Part shown: positions 53,617-64,000 of the stretch, in pieces | Position numbering within the stretch: the stretch's first letter is position 1 | Layout of the letters: each line of letters opens with the position of its first letter | NCBI GenBank assembly: GCA_038373885.1 | Contig: JAWZYV010016543.1 | Location: forward strand, 1 to 64,000 | DNA length: 64,000 bases | Origin: Cheiracanthium punctorium | Lineage: Eukaryota > Arthropoda > Arachnida > Araneae > Cheiracanthiidae | Direction: 5' to 3' | Position numbers and translations under genes: made by a program | The notes under the pieces: model-generated | Told to the model about the DNA's origin: nothing | The model's database searches: none | What the model saw: only the letters and a program-made list of their open reading frames with translations

Positions 53617-55870
53617 TATTTTTTGGCCACTTTTTAAAATGTAAAATAGTAAAGGATAAATTTCATTGAAGATCCCCAATTCAAATATGAACGAAAATTG
53701 TACAAAATGATAGTAATGATAATGAAATTGAAACAAAGGCTGTTTTGATTGGGAAAAATAAAATATTTGTAAAAGGAAACGAGTTGGCATGTTTGTCTTT
53801 TTTTAATTCTTCCTTTTCAGGTGTAATTTTAGAGTACTTTTATGCATTACACAATTGCTTTTTTTCCTTTCCCTAATGTGTTTAAAATAATAAATTTTGT
53901 GTCCAGTATGATTTTTTTTTAATTTAAATAATATATATTAAGTGTGTGTTATGTAAATGTTAATATTTTATACTATTTAAACTATGCAAATAGACAAAAC
54001 TTAAGTCTGTTTATTTCATGGGAAAACACTAAAATACTGTTTGTATGCTAGTTATAAAATTCATTTAAAATGTCATTTACTTGTTATTTAGCAGAAATTA
54101 TCAAAAATGATGTTCGTCTAATAGTTGTATATTGAACTGACATTAGTTCAATATGTCAATTGCGTGTTATTTTACACCTTGGGAATTTTCAAAAGTTGGC
54201 AAGTATGTATCTTCATATCTTGAGAAAAGTGTATCCACCTTCCCTCCTCCAAAAAAAAAAAAGTTGTTGGATCCAAAGTAATTTTTTACTTCCTTCATGC
54301 TCTTTTCAATTCAGTGTTTTGATTCTTTTCCACATTTTTTTCAAAACAATTACTTGGATTCTAATTAAAAATTATAATTATCCCTGAAAATATTTTTGCA
54401 TCCTTTTGGTAAATGAATATTTACCCTTAAGTATCTTTGTATTTATATCTCTAAATCACTTATCTACACAAATGCATATATTGATTTTTTTAAATTTAAA
54501 TTTCTTGATTTTTTAATGCATCTGAATGTTTGTATGCAAACTTAAAAGCTATCACATCACATTGATTCTGTGATTTTGAAAGGATATAGATTTGGATAGC
54601 TTGAGTTTACATGGCTAAATTGGGGAAAAAGAAAGAAAATGGCTGATTTTATTAAAATTCTTCTTTTTTTAATGCAATTTTTTATATTTGACTGTAAATT
54701 AAAATAAGACATTTTTGGGGGTAATTCAACTCAAAAGCTCGAGTACTGTACTGTTATTACAGTGTGTACATTGCAATTGAAGTAATTTAAAATAAATTTT
54801 AATCAAGATGCTTTTTATATAAAACTTTAACGAAATTAATTTGTTTAAAATAGTTTTAAATTTTACTATTGTTTGCGATTAGTTACTTTTTAAAGTATAT
54901 TACATATTATCATAATCTTTAGGTAGTACTTAACATTGTTTTGCTTTATTGAGTAACTCCCGCAACTTAATGTTATACAAAAATATTTAATAATATATAT
55001 ACATATATTAATAGTGTTAAATTTAAAAGTATAATTTTCCTGCATTCTATCAGCATGATGCAGGGGTGCAGAAAATGTTTTTACTCTCAACATTTCCCTC
55101 AATCCATTTGAAAATTACCCTAAAATTTTATGATATGTTATAGACTTGCATAAGTTCTGTATTAGCATAGATGTAAAAAGATTTGCAATGTACAAGCTAC
55201 AAACGCATTTACAAAATAGCAATTGGTCCAAGTTAACATAAAGCAAACGGCTGATCACCACAGGTTGAAAAAAAAATCTCTTTAAAAATGGGAAGGGGGG
55301 AAGAAAAACTCGAAGAATTTTGTAATTTATTGTTAAAATCAAAATCAGTTGTATATTTTTCTGCAAAATTTCCCCCCGATCCTAGATCGCCGGTTAGGAC
55401 ATATTCTGCATCCCTGGTACGAGGTATTTTTGATATTAGAGTTTTGTATTTGTTATGGTCAAGAAAAGGTCAAGAAATCAAGTTTACTTTATGTGGTAGA
55501 CACCCTGATACAGTGATTGTCCGAGGAGCGCCGCCTAGTGGCGAAAGGCAAACTTCATTTCGGACGAAAATCTCGGCTGAGAAGGTTGTGTTTTGAACAC
55601 ATGCAATGATTGCGCAATCGCCAAGATCGATTGCATAATAGCTTAAGTGTGGACAAAAGTTATTCAAATATTAATTGGACTTCTGTTATGTAATTACATT
55701 TTTAAAAAAGAAAAAACAGGTAAGCAAATATTTCAGGAGGTCTTTATAAGGGGAAGGAATTTAACTTTTGTCCTAACAGAATACCTCGCGCTGTAATATT
55801 TTTTGCGCGATATTTAAGAAATTTATGTGAAATTCTCGTGGTCTCGCAGTCTGGCAGGAACCCTGTTAAT

Positions 55871-56979
55871 AGAAAAACACTCAAATAAACAGACTATCTC
55901 CTCCCATCACATCACTTTTTGCAATTTAATACCTTCAAAACACACAAAATTTACACTTCTTTTTTCAACCCAATTCACAAAAAATAGCACACGAAATACT
56001 TAAAAACCTTACATAATTATGAAAACATAGACAATAAATATTCTCAGTTACTATACACCGGTCTACCCTAAAGCAGGGAATAAACATTTAAATAAATAAA
56101 AGCACCACATGCCTCAAATTTTATTCATTAACAACGTGCACTTATCACAAAATAAATCCATCACAAGCATTCAAATTAGCACAATAACTACAGCTCAACA
56201 CACGCTCGATACATATTCTTCACAACTCGCAACAAACATTTTCAAATTTTTGCCGAAATTTACTTGATAAAGAATTAAGAAACAACTCATCATAAAATGA
56301 AGTGATTTCGTTACAGCTCTACACTAATTAACTACATTTAAATATAAAAAACAGCCAGAAATATCACTTCTCAAAATTAACCAATATAAAAAATAAAACT
56401 TCAGCCACTGTAAATATAAGAAAAATAAACTCACACAACACGACTGCGATTCGCAGTGAATTTAAGTTCAGTTAGTTTGCCAGTTAAATTTCTTGAAATT
56501 CATTCAACCAATCACACAATTCCCTCGATCAGCATAATTTCTCATGACACCATAAAACAACTCTGCAGAAGGATTGCCGAATAGCTGATCTCGATTGGCA
56601 ATGCTTCCATGCCATTTTACTACATATGGTAAGCTTAGCGACCGGCACCCGCTTATGGTATTATTCCCCAAAAAGTAATAATAAAATAAACTTCTAATGT
56701 GAAATTTAGCTACATATTTCTACAAATTAAGTCTTAATAAAGCTGTGTAACAAGATTGGGATTTTCAATAAAGAAGATCTCATCTGGTTCAGTCTTGCAT
56801 ATACTGGATGACGACAAGAAGTAAATCTTTATTTGATAGATCAGAGGTTAAATCCAAAATGCTGGAAAAGTATTTAGAGGAAAGATTTCTGAATTCTATC
56901 TTCTTTACTTTATGCTTTTTAAGTGCAATTTTTTTTCAGACATGAAAAACTTACCTTATGTAGTTTGCATATTTTCTAG
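55871..56979. other. AT-rich end of TBRG1 intron 3
   Basis: No repeat boundary or coding frame recognised. The acceptor ATTTTCTAG of exon 4 ends it. Confidence 0.5.
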
Positions 56980-57119
56980 ATGAAAATTCTAAAGCAAGGC
57001 CAAAAAAGAAAAAAATACCTGCTGATAAGAGGTTAGCGAGATCTATACCTGTTGATGCTGCAGGAAGACCAATTTTTCCAATTGTTCTAGGATCTTTAAC
57101 TATCCACAGTTTGGGAGTG
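56980..57119 (+). CDS. TBRG1: TBRG1 orthologue, exon 4 (FYR-N start)
   Basis: Acceptor TTTTCTAG, donor GTATGT. Two bases complete the codon left open by exon 3. The basic ARPKKKKIPADKRLA is followed by IPVDAAGRPIFPIVLGSLTI then HSLGV, matching the vertebrate DPSGRPVFPIGLGGLTVYSL, the beginning of the FYR-N domain. The exon ends in phase 0. The rest of the FYR domain was not found between 57120 and 64000, so it should lie to the right of the window. Confidence 0.92.
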
Positions 57120-57198
57120 GTATGTAACTTTTTTCTTAGTAAAAATAACGGAAGAAATGTTTTACTGTAGTTATATAGTTAAAATCATTAAAAGCCAA

Positions 57199-57680
57199 TT
57201 AAAATTTCCGTAAAAGTTTAAAAACACAAACCATTTTAGCGCTTTCGGCAGCTAATCCGCTGCCATCTTCGGAACTGAGCGAAGCTCGTCTCGCTCCCCG
57301 CCTCCTCACCAGCTCCAGCCACGACTCCTCTATCTGCACACGTGTCATGTCGTTCACGGCTCCCTCTTGTGTCATTATTTCCAATGCTTCCTGTTTCAAA
57401 CTATAACTGTGGTTATTGTAATTAGCTATTTTCTTAACATTTATGAAATCTATATCTATATTTTCTTTTAAGGCTAGGTGGGAGAGGGCAGTACTTTGTC
57501 TATTATATTTTATATTGTTTATGTGCTCTTTAATTCTGTCTTTAATTTTTCTTTTTGTAACACCATTGTAATATCCGGGAAGGTTGGATTCTCTATAAGT
57601 AAAATTTATTTTGTAGATACTTGCAGTTTCTAAAGGGTTTATTTTGTCTTTATCTGACCGAATTCTTTTAAAAATATTGC
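57199..57680 (-). pseudogene. Penelope-like element remnant, GIY-YIG endonuclease domain
   Basis: In the minus-strand frame 57882-57199, residues from about 88 read IYKINFTY, then YYNGVTKRKIKDRIKEHINN, a GIY-YIG-type nuclease start as in Penelope-like retroelements, then STALSHLALKENIDIDFINV and QEALEIM. A C-terminal tail SLSSEDGSGLAAESAKMVCV follows. In Penelope elements this domain nicks the target for retrotransposition. The reverse transcriptase is absent. The N-terminal 80 or so residues of the frame come from scrambled hAT and hairpin sequence, so it is a chimeric frame. Confidence 0.65.
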
Positions 57681-57725
57681 AATTGGGTTTAATAGGGATA
57701 CAGAGGTTCCCTATTAAACCCAATT
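57681..57725. repeat. Perfect 18-bp hairpin plus direct repeats
   Basis: AATTGGGTTTAATAGGGA (57681-57698) is the exact reverse complement of 57708-57725. The motif GGGTTTAATA(G/A)GGAACTTTAA then recurs twice up to 57790. Confidence 0.85.
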
Positions 57726-58532
57726 TGGGTTTAATAGGGAACTTTAATAAGGAAAAATTGCTGGGTTTAATAAGGAACTTTAATAGGGAAAAATTGCAGC
57801 AGCTGAGCTTACTGCATTTTCCTGCATGAAAAGAATAAAGACCCCTCTGAGAAACAGGCTCTCCGAAGAAAAGCTGAAACATTTAATGATGCTTTCTTTG
57901 CAAGGTCCATAACTAAAAGATGCTGGAGATATTATTAAAGTTCCCCATGAAAGCCCCTACCTTTTCATGCAGGTAGCTTGCAGCAGCTGAGCTTACGGGC
58001 ACTACTAACAAAATTGATGCCAGTTTGGCCATTTGTGGGAAATCTGAGCTGAATTACCTCAGAATAAGTGAGGCAAACTCCTTCAAGCTCAGATTTCTGT
58101 AGTTTGCAGCTAAATGTTTAAACTGCAAATAATTTGACATAAGTTCATGCCTATCAATCATTTTCACCTTTCCTCTGTCAAAGAAATCCGATATCAATTT
58201 TGTCAGTTTGTCCATATTCATTAAGTCCTTTTAATGTTGTGGGGTAATTTTTGGACTTGAAAAATTTTTCCTAGAGCATCCAAAATGTCTAATGCATCAG
58301 GAAAACGATCACGCAAATTGTCGATTATATTTTTAATGTAGTCACTTTTGACTTTTTTGACATCTATTTTGAAAGTACTATTTTTATTGCATATGAAATG
58401 TGGTGATTCTCCAGTTTCTTTAGCACTTTAATTTTGTTGTTCTAATTCAATTTCATGGAGACCTTTGTTTTCTTTTAAGGTCTCAAGTGTATTAATGTAG
58501 GACATCACCAAAGGCTTTATTTTATAAAAAAG

Positions 58533-60221
58533 TACCGTATTTACCTATGTATAGGTCGACTCCGTATATAAGTCGACCCCCCCACTTCCCAATCAAGAAA
58601 TTTGAATTTTTTAAAATCCCATGTATAAGTTGATCCCCCCCCCCCCATTTTCTCGATCAAGAAATTCATTAAAAAAAAAAAAAAATACATTTATTCAAAA
58701 TCATCTGGGGAAAAAAAAATAAAGTACTAAATAGTCAATAATCAGGGATGTGCCAACTGCTCCAAATCAATCTTGATGTGCCAATCTGCTACAAAAAGAT
58801 CATTTTTGGACATTTTTGCTCCAAATTCAGCAGAACTGCTACATTTTTAATTTTTTCATATACGTTGAAAATGTTTGTAAATCTCCCAATTTTTACAAAA
58901 ATCATCACACATTCTAATGTTATTCTTTATTGATCTTAAAAACGAATATTTTTCTTTGGCATCCTATTTTTAAACCTCCAATGCCTTAAGAGTAAAAATT
59001 GACCTCTGTTAATTTAATTTTATATAAATGATAATTTTTTGTTACCAAAAGTTTTATAACCCACTGATGGTTAGTTAACTCATTTTTGCCCAGATATTTT
59101 TGTGACTTTCTTCGATTTTTGCTAATACCAGCAATAGTAGATAAATTTATGATGTCAACTTCTTGAACAAGGGATGATTTCTTTTAAAAACATTATGCAA
59201 GAAAATTTAAATGTTAACGTCCTACTGGGTCATGTTAAATTTTTTGTGGAATTGACGTTGTGGTTTGAGGATACTCGTGAATAAAGTCTAGGAAAAATAA
59301 ATAACGTTTTCAACTGATACTGAAAATGCCATCCCTAAAAAGGACGCTAGGCTTAAATAGGTTATTATAATTTAGTAAATATTGGGTTTTTTTAATTTAA
59401 AATAGATATTTTGTATAGCAATACATAAAATAACTGAATTTTTTATTTATTTCATAATCTTCTGACTCCCCCCCCCCCCCCCCAGATTCGCATTCTTTTA
59501 TGACTTTTCCCTTTTCCTCCAAAAATAAATTTTGTATTTCAAAATTGACATTTTTGTGCTCCAAAAGTGACTTTTTCGTGCTCCAAACTGCTCCAGAAAT
59601 CTGTTTTTCGTGCTCCAAATTGCTCCAAAAAGTCCTTTTTATTGCTCCAAAATTTAATTTCAGCTGGCACATCCCTGAATAATAAAGCAACTTTAATTTT
59701 TTATAAATACATTTATTCAAAATTATCTGAAAAGCAAAACAAAAAGAAAGTACTAAATATTTGATAATACAGATGACTATATACAAAATTTACGTTTCTG
59801 TTTTCTATTAACTAAATCAGCCATATCAGTAGAAACAAGGAGAAAAAGTATAGTAAGATAAACGAAGTAATGAAAAAGTGTACTATGAAGAACGAGCATT
59901 TCAATTGCACATATAGGGGTGCTACATTCTTGGAATCTGATTCTAGGAGTCGCCTGGACCAATCACATCACTCAGACTCCAGCGCTGTTAAGGAAAAGAA
60001 CAATTCATTCCTCTTTTTCTCTCCTGGTATGGAAATCGGGGACGTCATTGTGTTATGGAATGCAGGATGAGAACAACTTTCTTTCAAAAGGGCATTTTTG
60101 ACTTCGGATAAAAAATTAAAAATTACGGCCCCATGTATAAGTCGACCTTCTCCCCCCCCCCAAACTTCAAAGCCTTTTTTTGGTCTAAAATTTCTCGACT
60201 TATACAAGGGTAAATACGGTA
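58533..60221. mobile_element. ISL2EU-like element, 1.7 kb, inserted in a hAT transposase
   Basis: Ends read TACCGTATTTACCTATGTAT and TATACAAGGGTAAATACGGT (inverted), with GTCGAC and ATAAGTCGACC repeated inside both ends. Such TACCGTATTTAC ends and a 2-bp target are typical of ISL2EU-type elements; the assignment is tentative. No transposase frame. It contains another element at 58743-59677. Confidence 0.7.
58743..59677. mobile_element. CAGGGATGTGCCA element with TGCTCCAAA repeats
   Basis: CAGGGATGTGCCAACTG opens and CAGCTGGCACATCCCTG closes the element; AATAAT lies directly on both sides. TGCTCCAAA or GTGCTCCAAA occurs several times near both ends. TACATTTATTCAAAAT and AAGTACTAAATA flank it as a longer direct repeat (58687-58735 and 59707-59760). 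Confidence 0.75.
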
Positions 60222-61053
60222 TGTTTTCTTAGATTTTTAGACAGCTTTTTTACAGTTTCAAGAACATCGAGGCATATCGCTAATAATTGGGGAAACGATT
60301 CTGATGCATTTTATTGTACAGCCCTTTTGCTTTTGTATCATTAGATTTTTCTGCAATATGGCCCAATGCCTCCAAAATTGAAGGCAAAGTCTTATAAACA
60401 GCGTATGTTGCATCATACATACTAATACTAAGCCAACATATCTCTTTCGGTTCTTTCAACCTTGTACTCGGGTCTTCATTTATTGCACAGATTTCTCTCG
60501 GGACATTTTCGCGAACAGGGCTATTAACAAAATGATATACCTGACGTAATGTCTCTTCTAGCTGGCTAATAGCATGAACAGTTTTGGCTGCTTGTGATAA
60601 TGCCAATGATACTCTATGAGCAGCACAGTGGACGTGGATCAGAAAACTAGCTCTCAACTCCTGTAACTTTACACCAACTCCTCCTTTTCGACCCATCATT
60701 ACATTGGCTCCATCGCTGCCAAAACCAACTACATTTTCAATCTTCACACCCATACTGTTTAATTTATTCAATATTTCATTTGTAATGGTGTCAGCCCTGC
60801 CATCCATTATATCCAAAATATCTATAAAAGCAGTTTCTCCTTTACATTGTCCATTAACATATGTGATATAAAATATAAGTTTTTTAAAATTTGATACATC
60901 ACACGATTCATCGCAAATTATACCCAGCACTGGAGATTTTTTCAGTTCTTTCCATGTTGATTCTTCTACAGTTTTGGAGAGTAACTCTGTAAATTCACTT
61001 ATAACGCTGTGATGCTTGTAAGCGTCATTTCCTAATTCTACACCATTTTCTTT

Positions 61054-62318
61054 CTAGAAAGAGAAATTACTTTTTTTTTTCTGTATACTTGAAAACATAA
61101 TAAAAGCAAATAACATACAAGTTACAAAATTATAAAAATAGATTTAAAGATTAGGGTCAGATTATGACCAACAGGGGCCCCATCTATGAAATTGGTTTTA
61201 ATTTTTCGTAAAATTTTGATATAATAAGAAATATTTTAAAACCACATGTAAAACTGGGGTCATTTTAAACTGGGGCCCTGGCTGAAGTCTCAATTTGCTC
61301 ATGCAATAATAAGGCTATGTTAAAGATCATATTTATATAAATAAAAGATGCATTGAGTGATGAGTTTGTGTACTGCCTCACTTATTAACTTCCACACATA
61401 TTTGTATAATTTTGTGAAAATTCTTTGAAAAAAAATTAATATAGATTACTTAATATTTCATTATTCTCTAAGTGCTCTATCTCATAGTATTACAAATTCA
61501 GCTTATTTTTAAATCGGGTTTCTTGAGAGCTACCTGATTGGTACTTTAAAAGCTATTTCCTCACTAACATTTTATTAGAAACTAGCTGAAGTACCCGTCC
61601 TTGACAGGTTAGTGAATGAAAATTTCCAAAAAGTAAGAACTTTCGTCAGCATTGTAGGAGTACACAGAATGGATGTAGTATGTTGCCAAAGTAAAGAAAG
61701 CGAAGTTATAATTTTTATGTATTGTTAAACTATTACAGGTTAGAGAGTAACTAAGTAATATCATTTCATTCGCTTTAGTCGTTGAAGGATTTATGAATGA
61801 ATTAGTGAATCTGTGGACTGTATATAATTTTAAGCGCTGCTTCAAAGGTATTGACGAATAAAAAGAACAAGTTTGAATTCCAAGGTGCACTCACCTTTTT
61901 TTCTGGAATCTTTTCATCTTTAGGTTGTCTCTTGACAAAACATCAATTCTGAATTAAAAATACCATTTTGAATCTGAATCTGGTTTATTTCTAAACATAT
62001 TTTATGGTTTACCGCTTAGTAAAGCGTCACACAAATTTCAAATTTACCTGAATACAAAAAACAAAAGGAAAAGAACAAAACAAAAAACCACAGCCCGGGC
62101 TCCAAAAAAAATGACAGGTCCGCACTGTAATAAATGGAAGAATAATTATGAATTAATTAACACAGAATACAGAAATAATACAGAAAGGAATTAATTTTAC
62201 ATTTTAAAACTTGAATTTGAAAGATTTAAAAAGGTTCTAAAAAGTTCAGAGTCTTTGGAATGTACAGTCAATTGAGCCCGATCAGTGTAGTGCTGCCATC
62301 TAGTGGCAACTCATAAAG
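61054..62318. other. Non-coding interval in TBRG1 intron 4
   Basis: The first 850 bp hold no gene. From about 61970 the minus strand may be the 3' end of the BEL/Pao element (AATAAA on the minus strand near 61990; GGAGCCCGGGCTGTGG near 62090-62105), but an LTR could not be delimited. A further element fragment may begin at ACTAGCTGAAGTACCCG (61581). Confidence 0.4.
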
Positions 62319-63975
62319 TTATTGTGGTTCTGAAACTTCAACATTCTCCCCCGCCGGGAGAAGCAGAGTCACTTTAGTAATGGGACGTTGAACTTCACCA
62401 TTCTGAGTCCAAATGCTGACCACACGAACTCGATTATCAGGTCCAGGATAGGTACGGATAATTCTACCTAACTTCCATTGAAGAGGGATAGATTGTGGAT
62501 CATGAATTACAACTAAGTCCCCGACTTGAAGATCAGCTCGTGGAGTGACCCATTTAGGTCTGGTTTGCAGATGGTGCAAATAGTCTCGGGACCAACGCTT
62601 CCAAAAATTTTGTTTTATTCTTTGAATGAGCATCCAACGAGCAGACAGACTGAGATTTGGTGACTTCTCACGTTCGGGAATTTCAAGAAGTGGGACTCCG
62701 ATAAGGAAGTGTCCGGGGGTTAGAGCTCTAATATCTGAGGGATCTGAAGAAAGGGGTGTTAATGGTCTGGAATTCAAACAAGCTTCGATTTGGCACAACA
62801 GGGTACTCAATTCTTCAAAGTTTAGGATGGTGGATTTACAAGCTCTAACGAGATGATTTTTCGTTGATTTGACCGCAGATTCCCACAATCCCCCGAAATG
62901 AGGGGAATAAGGGGGGATGAAGTGCCAGTGGATGGAGTTTCTGGATGCAAAGTATTGAACACTTTCAGAGTACATGAGTCGAAATAATTGTTTAAGGTAG
63001 TTGGCCACGCCTTTGAAGTTTTTTCCATTGTCACTGAAAATGTCTGAAGGAAGTCCTCGTCTGGAAACAAATCGTTTCAAAGATGATAGAAACGCTGATG
63101 AAGATAAATCTGAGACAGCTTCTAGGTGCACGGCCTTGGTGCACATGCAGACGAAAACACAGATATAGGACTTCAATCTAACTTTGGATCTGGATAGATT
63201 TGGTTTGGTGATTACAGGGCCAGCGAAATCTAGACCCACCTTTGAAAAAGGACGAATTGGAGTTATACGCTCCACTGGTAACTCTCCCATGATTTGTTGG
63301 CAGGCTTGCTTCTTTAACCGTTTACAAAAAACACAATTATTTAAAATTTGACGAATGAAAGAGCGGCCATTTATTATCCAGTATTTTTGTCGAATTAGGG
63401 AAAGAATCAGTTGTGCACCAGCATGAAAGTGTTGTTGATGAAACTGTTCAACAATCAATTTTGTAATTACATGATTTCTCGGTAGAAGCACTGGATGCTT
63501 CTGATCTTGATTTAGTGACTGATGTTTGGACAACCGTCCACCAACTCTGATTAAACCTTGGTCATCTAAGAAAACATTTAAGGAAAGATATTTGTTGTTG
63601 GATGGGGAGAGGTTGATTTTTCCTGAGTAAAGTCAGCTCTACGAATAATTCTTGTTCTTGAATCAATTTAAGAATGTGAGTAACAGCACTTGAAACTTCA
63701 GGGGTGCTGGCAAATCCTGTACGTCTCGAATGTTGATTGCAGCTACGGGCATTGTGAATGAATCTTAAGCACAGTGCAAGGACTCTGCAAAGTTTTGAAA
63801 ACGAAGAGAACTTGAGCAAGAAATCAGGAAAGCTCTTATGACTGGATGTTGCAACGTGAATTAAATTTTCTTTGCAATTTTCTGATGAACCCTCTGAGGA
63901 CTTAACGAAGAATAAGGGCAATTTAATGCTGGAATTAAGCCAGTCAGGCCCATGCCACCACAATTTGTGATGCAA
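62319..63975 (-). pseudogene. pol: BEL/Pao Pol: integrase and C-terminal domain, one frameshift
   Basis: The upstream frame 63975-63562 contains LWWHGPDWL, typical of the BEL/Pao linker. Near 63570-63590 one base shifts the reading frame; the next frame (to 62319) has a His/His-Cys/Cys zinc motif (H32, H37, C67, C70 counted from its first codon), then the catalytic triad Asp102 (VGLDFAGPV), Asp168 (FSDNGKNFKG) and Glu218 (GGLWESAVKS), 49 residues separating the last two. The conserved BEL/Pao C-terminal region (ARWMLIQRIKQNFWKRW, LQVGDLVVI) follows. Integrase inserts the cDNA into the genome. Apart from the frameshift, this part looks intact. Confidence 0.88.
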
Positions 63976-64000
63976 AAGTGTTTTTGGTAGAATGCCTCTA
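62319..64000 (-). mobile_element. BEL/Pao LTR retrotransposon, 3' half of pol
   Basis: Only the region from between RNase H and integrase to the end of pol is inside the window; the element continues to the right. The 3' LTR is not resolved. It lies in TBRG1 intron 4 in reverse orientation. Confidence 0.85.

Larger units (their letters stand above)
49700..55865. mobile_element. CAGGGTTC element copy B, 6.2 kb, 5-bp TSD
   Basis: Ends read CAGGGTTTCCATTAGAAA and, in reverse complement, CAGGGTTCCTGCCAGACTG. TTAAT flanks both ends (49695-49699 and 55866-55870). The left 1.05 kb is collinear with copy A (38161-39288), including AGATTTC-CCCATCCAAAAATTTT, ATCATATGGAAAACTT and GGTGGCGAATATTTTGCAG. 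The remaining interior is AT-rich with only short frames (51142-51330, 52011-52229) showing no transposase motif. It lies in TBRG1 intron 3. Confidence 0.8.
57860..61053 (-). pseudogene. hAT transposase pseudogene, split by a transposon
   Basis: The upstream part starts at an acceptor (CTTTCTAG, about 61054) and runs through SPVLGIICDESCDVSNFKK, VGFGSDGANVMMGRKGGVGV and HVHCAAHRVSLALSQAA (frame to 60280), then shifts frame (LLAICLDVLETVKKLSKN) until an insertion at 58533-60221. Beyond it the protein resumes with KPLVMSYINTLETLKENKGL, RDRFPDALDILDALGKIF and a degraded C-terminal dimerisation segment PQMAKLASILLVVPVSSAA. Frameshifts and stops are numerous. It is oriented against TBRG1 and lies in intron 4. 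Confidence 0.8.

Noticed and set aside
61867..61918. Upstream exon of the hAT pseudogene ending in AAAAAG|GTGAGT
   Set aside because: The donor is good, but the open segment is short, has no start codon, and its link to the exon at 61053 cannot be shown.

Overview
The window is eukaryotic, AT-rich nuclear DNA from an animal, most likely an arthropod and perhaps a chelicerate or spider. That last step is inference from the mix of CsRn1-like Ty3, BEL/Pao, RNase H-bearing LINE, Penelope-like and many hAT elements, the long poly-G/poly-C runs, and one recognisable host gene with short coding exons and huge introns. There is no prokaryotic organisation.

Host gene. Four exons of a TBRG1 (transforming growth factor beta regulator 1) orthologue lie on the + strand at 36801-37079, 41721-41791, 41927-42102 and 56980-57119. 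Reading phases are compatible across the junctions. The last exon seen opens an FYR-N-like segment, and the gene should continue beyond base 64000. Introns 1, 3 and 4 are packed with transposons.

Else. Most of the rest is a mosaic of mobile elements, many delimited here by terminal inverted repeats (TIRs) and exact target-site duplications (TSDs). Left to right: a DNA-transposon end (about 561-742) abutting a truncated CsRn1-like Ty3 element (743-4600, minus strand, with a GGGAAAC slippery site between gag and pol); small G/C-rich MITEs (5577-7046); a foldback with microsatellites (9608-10214); a 2.7 kb hAT-like element with inverted 15-bp minisatellite arrays (12579-15304); a 144-bp MITE (16238-16381); a 7.8 kb hAT element (18984-26807, TSD TTCAAATG) that carries a SINE holding a LINE, another hAT-type element, a further SINE and another MITE; a LINE 3' end (27977-28232); a Mutator-like element with 115-bp TIRs and 9-bp TSD (28351-29530); an almost intact hAT (29772-33232, TSD TTTTGAGT, 671-codon transposase frame plus one frameshift); and a triplet of histone-type 3' stem-loops (35081-35145).

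Inside TBRG1 introns: two related elements with 5-bp TSDs (38161-39288 and 49700-55865), a deleted mariner holding a BED-finger hAT fragment (39561-41516), a decayed hAT transposase (43117-45074), and a hAT element with GATTACGATTA subterminal repeats (46297-49427). Downstream are a Penelope-type GIY-YIG remnant, another decayed hAT transposase split by a transposon (57860-61053) and a BEL/Pao pol 3' half (62319-64000).

The coding potential that works together is TBRG1 alone; the transposon proteins are independent and nearly all damaged. The value of the window is its nesting record: several insertions have an identifiable paralogous empty site within the same 64 kb. All family names rest on motifs read by eye; no database search was run.
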